Below, piece by piece: positions 7,556 through 9,470 of a DNA stretch of 9,470 nucleotides (within the stretch, counting starts at the first letter, position 1; each line of letters starts with the position of its first letter). The notes under the pieces were generated by a model. That model ran no database searches. It saw only the letters and a program-made list of their open reading frames with translations, and was not told where the DNA came from. Where the stretch lies: positions 1 through 9,470 of the forward strand of contig CALPIW020000038.1 of assembly GCA_943323725.2 (NCBI GenBank), given 5' to 3'. Source of the DNA: Polynucleobacter meluiroseus. GTDB taxonomy: Bacteria; Verrucomicrobiota; Verrucomicrobiia; Opitutales; UBA953. Position numbers and translations under genes: made by a program.

Positions 7556-7870
7556 ATGAAGGCCACATTTATCACCTCCGGTCGCCAATTCACCGTCACT
7601 CAGGGCGACATCCTCATCGTTAACCAGTACCCTGGTAAGAACGAAGGCGACGTCCTCACGTTCGACCAGGTCCTCCTGGTCGGCGAAGGCGCCTCCGCCA
7701 AGATCGGCACCCCGACCGTCGCCGGCGCGAAGGTCACCGCCACGATCCTTGAGAACAAGCGCGGCGACAAGATCGACATCTTCAAGCACCGCCGCCGTAA
7801 GGGCTACTACCGCCGTCGCGGCCACCGCCAGGAACTGTCGGTGATCAAGGTCGAGTCCATCTCTGCTTAA
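7556..7870 (+). CDS. rplU: 50S ribosomal protein L21
   Basis: L21 binds 23S rRNA in the large ribosomal subunit. The 104 residues match the usual length. Family features seen: ATFITSGRQFTVTQGDIL at the N-terminus, AKIGTPTVAGAKVTATIL at about 48-65, and the strongly basic rRNA-binding stretch KHRRRKGYYRRRGHRQ at 77-92, ending in VIKVESISA. The ATG at 7556 gives the standard N-terminus. An in-frame TTG at 7511 would add 15 unrelated residues from pyrimidine-rich DNA and is rejected. No Shine-Dalgarno site precedes the start. rpmA follows after 19 bases, the usual L21-L27 pair. Confidence 0.97.
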   Translation: MKATFITSGRQFTVTQGDILIVNQYPGKNEGDVLTFDQVLLVGEGASAKIGTPTVAGAKVTATILENKRGDKIDIFKHRRRKGYYRRRGHRQELSVIKVESISA

Positions 7871-7889
7871 CCCTTAACGTCCTCCCACC

Positions 7890-8159
7890 ATGGCAACAAA
7901 GAAAGGCGGCGGCACTTCCTCCAACGGCCGCGACTCCACCTCCAAGCGCCTCGGCGTGAAGCTTTACAGCGGCGAATTCGCCACCGCCGGCTCGATCATC
8001 ATCCGCCAGCGCGGTACCCGCATGAACGCGGGCCGCAACGTCGGCATGGGCCGCGACCACACCCTCTTCGCCAAGGCCGACGGTCTGGTGAAGTGGGACG
8101 CCGAGCACCGCAAGGTTGAGATCGTTCCGACGGCCTCCACCGCCTGCGCGATCAAGTAA
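7890..8159 (+). CDS. rpmA: 50S ribosomal protein L27
   Basis: L27 sits near the peptidyl transferase centre of the large ribosomal subunit, its flexible N-terminal tail reaching toward the tRNA ends. The 89-residue product has the tail MATKKGGGTSSNGRDS and the family signature within 34-65 (GSIIIRQRGT, then GRNVGMGRDHTLFAKADG). The tail starts at the mature-type sequence, with no cleavable extension of the kind found in Firmicutes. Residue 3 is Thr where E. coli has His. The leader carries CCTCCC just before the ATG, which resembles the anti-Shine-Dalgarno end of 16S rRNA rather than a ribosome-binding site. It is co-transcribed with rplU and followed by a terminator. obg, which often comes next in other bacteria, is not here. 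Confidence 0.97.
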   Translation: MATKKGGGTSSNGRDSTSKRLGVKLYSGEFATAGSIIIRQRGTRMNAGRNVGMGRDHTLFAKADGLVKWDAEHRKVEIVPTASTACAIK

Positions 8160-8179
8160 GCTGCCCGTCAGCCCTCCGA

Positions 8180-8211
8180 GAAGCCGACCCACAGGTCGGC
8201 TTCTTTGTTTT
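8180..8211 (+). terminator. Intrinsic terminator of rplU-rpmA
   Basis: A 10-base perfect stem (GAAGCCGACC, 8180-8189, with GGTCGGCTTC, 8194-8203) closes over a CACA loop and is followed by TTTGTTTT. It begins 20 bases after the rpmA stop and ends the two-gene ribosomal operon before the convergent small gene. Confidence 0.9.
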
Positions 8212-8280
8212 ACGGATCAGCGGACGACACTCCCCTCCCCCGGGCGCATCCCGGGCTTGGCGGGGTCCTTCCGTCGCAGC

Positions 8281-8544
8281 CTAACGGGCGCGACGACGCA
8301 GGAGCTCCAGCTTAGACTGGAAGATCGATCGCGTGGAGTCGGCGTACACGGGGTCGTGCACGACGTAGTCGCAGACACGTTCGATCGCCTGGGGATGCGT
8401 CCCGCAGCCGCGTAGCTCGCACGCGAGCAGCTGGAGTTTCTCAAGCGACAGATGCATGACGTCGGCCTTGGTCTCTTCGCAGAAACCGTATTCCGGATCT
8501 TCTTCCGCCTCCCGGCTAGGGGTGATGGTATGGGTGAGGTGCAT
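8281..8544 (-). CDS. Small conserved-looking protein of unknown function with four cysteines
   Basis: I do not recognise this family. The 87-residue product has no signal peptide or membrane segment. The first 25 residues are polar and acidic (SREAEEDPEYGFCEE). The rest looks helical (HLSLEKLQLLACELRG, then PQAIERVCDYVV) and ends in a basic tail LELLRRRAR. Cysteines are at 22, 42, 47 and 58, without a classic CxxC pair. Support for a real gene: a GAGG Shine-Dalgarno-like site 10 bases before the ATG at 8544, mostly G/C third codon positions like the neighbours, and a sensible place between the rpmA terminator and the MATE gene on the same strand as the latter. The MATE stop lies 94 bases upstream, so it could be the second gene of that transcript. 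Confidence 0.68.
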   Translation of the reverse strand: MHLTHTITPSREAEEDPEYGFCEETKADVMHLSLEKLQLLACELRGCGTHPQAIERVCDYVVHDPVYADSTRSIFQSKLELLRRRAR

Positions 8545-8600
8545 TGGGGTGCGTCCTCAAGGGTATCCCCGGGCGGCACGCCGCAAGGCCGCCGAAGTTA

Positions 8601-8620
8601 AGAAACGCCATCCGCGGCGT
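8601..8620 (-). terminator. Possible weak terminator after the MATE gene
   Basis: Read on the minus strand, ACGCC and GGCGT form a 5-base stem over a 6-base loop, followed by TTTCTTAACTT. It starts about 18 bases after the MATE stop. The stem is short and other GC-rich pairings nearby compete, so this is a tentative call. If it is leaky, the small gene downstream would be co-transcribed. Confidence 0.3.
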
Positions 8621-8638
8621 GACAGGCAGGTGACGGCT

Positions 8639-9470
8639 TCAGGCGTCGACCCCGGCCTGCGCGGAGCGCCGGAACTTCCAGCCCATCACCAGCGACACGA
8701 GAATGAGGCCGGTCGCCAAGGCGATCCAGATACCCGACGCGCCCATGCCCCAGCGGCCGACGGGCAGACCGAACAACCGGAAGCCGGCCGGGAAAGCCAA
8801 GGCGAGGGCCAGCGGCAGGCAGAAGAGCCAGTAGACGATGAAGACGCTCCACGAAGCCCACGCGGCCCGGTTGACGGAACGGAGCAGATAAGCCGCCACG
8901 ACCTGCACGCCGTCGAAGGGCGCCCAGATGGCCGCGAAGATCAGCAGGCTCGAGGCGAGCGCGGCGGTCTCGGTCCCGGCCACGCCATAGGTCTCCATGA
9001 GCAACGGCCGTAGGAGGATCATGGCGAGGCCGTAAGCACCCATCATGACGCCGCCGAGGATCATCGCGCCCAAGCCGACGGCCTGCACCTTACGCGGATC
9101 CTTGGCCCCATAGGCTTCACCGACCCGAATGCCCGCGGCGATACCGAGTCCGAGCGGCAGCATGAACGCGGCCGAGGCCGTACTGATGGCGACCTGATGA
9201 GCGGCCTGCGCGGTGGAATTGATCCAGCCCGCCATGACCGGCACGACGGCGAAGATGCCGACTTCGCTCAGTCTCTGCAGCCCGGCCGGCCACCCGGTGG
9301 CGAGCAGACGACGGAAGACGGCCAGCTGCAGGCCATCCGCCCAGCGCACTTCACCGCGGCCCGGCGTAAACCAGAGGCCGACGAGCATCAGGATACGCGA
9401 GACGAGTGTGGCCCAGCCGGCGCCGGCCAGGCCCAGCGCCGGGAAGCCCCAGTGGACGAACATCCACAGC
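8639..9470 (-). CDS. MATE-family multidrug/cation efflux transporter, C-terminal part (partial at right edge)
   Basis: MATE (NorM-like) transporters export cationic drugs or metabolites across the inner membrane using a Na+ or H+ gradient. About 276 residues are visible, of a family of roughly 450, so the N-terminal half is off the window; the ATG at 9463 is internal, because the frame stays open to the edge. The visible part begins in the inter-lobe region (WGFPALGLAGAGWATLVSRI) and carries the second lobe: a block SEVGIFAVVPVMAGWI, then AAHQVAISTASAAFMLPLGLGIAAGIRVGEAYGA, matching the family's AxxxVGxxxGA-type loop, and further hydrophobic helices to a basic tail KFRRSAQAGVDA. About six membrane helices are visible. 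It ends at TGA 8641-8639. The drug or substrate cannot be inferred. Confidence 0.9.
   Translation of the reverse strand, partial: LWMFVHWGFPALGLAGAGWATLVSRILMLVGLWFTPGRGEVRWADGLQLAVFRRLLATGWPAGLQRLSEVGIFAVVPVMAGWINSTAQAAHQVAISTASAAFMLPLGLGIAAGIRVGEAYGAKDPRKVQAVGLGAMILGGVMMGAYGLAMILLRPLLMETYGVAGTETAALASSLLIFAAIWAPFDGVQVVAAYLLRSVNRAAWASWSVFIVYWLFCLPLALALAFPAGFRLFGLPVGRWGMGASGIWIALATGLILVSLVMGWKFRRSAQAGVDA

Noticed and set aside
8217..8579. Alternative 120-codon minus-strand frame over the small gene
   Set aside because: It overlaps the 8281-8544 frame, lacks a ribosome site, and has Ser/Pro/Arg-rich composition typical of an out-of-frame reading.

Overview
GC-rich chromosomal DNA with housekeeping genes and no sign of phage, plasmid, insertion sequence or CRISPR. 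A bacterium of the Verrucomicrobiota (Opitutae-like) is the best guess. The reasons are high GC coding sequence, a secreted DUF1080 (3-keto-disaccharide hydrolase) protein of a kind abundant in Verrucomicrobiota and Planctomycetota, and sparse use of Shine-Dalgarno sites. This is inference; no rRNA gene is present to settle it.

Layout. Positions 1-2854 (+) hold a tight run: the 3' end of acpS, a bifunctional NAD(P)HX epimerase/dehydratase (nnr), and dprA. A SanA-type inner-membrane DUF218 protein (2856-3488, -) converges on dprA with one base between the stop codons. Its start faces an AT-rich gap of about 154 bases, across which lies an NtrC-family sigma-54 activator (3643-5139, +). That gap carries a near-consensus sigma-54 promoter only a few bases before the activator's ATG. 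A secreted DUF1080 protein follows 44 bases later (5184-5831, +) and ends at a strong hairpin terminator.

On the minus strand, a gamma-class carbonic-anhydrase-like protein (7336-6761) is translationally coupled through a TTG start to a conserved protein usually labelled 3-methyladenine DNA glycosylase (6764-5892). Divergent from these is rplU-rpmA (7556-8159, +), ending at its own terminator. The gap between them (7337-7555) is unusual. It is strongly C-rich on the plus strand, contains a CCCCTA-type hexamer array with quadruplex potential on the minus strand, and has a 17-base imperfect direct repeat on either side of the array. The right end holds a small four-cysteine protein of unknown function (8544-8281, -) and the C-terminal part of a MATE-family exporter (-), which runs off the window.

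How the genes fit together: the window mixes cofactor maintenance and repair (AcpS, Nnr), DNA uptake/recombination (DprA), ribosomal proteins (L21, L27) and envelope functions (SanA, MATE). The regulator plus DUF1080 pair is the only part that looks like a possible specialised unit. I see no convincing new multi-gene system. The most distinctive signals are the start-proximal sigma-54 promoter and the C-rich repeat region upstream of rplU.
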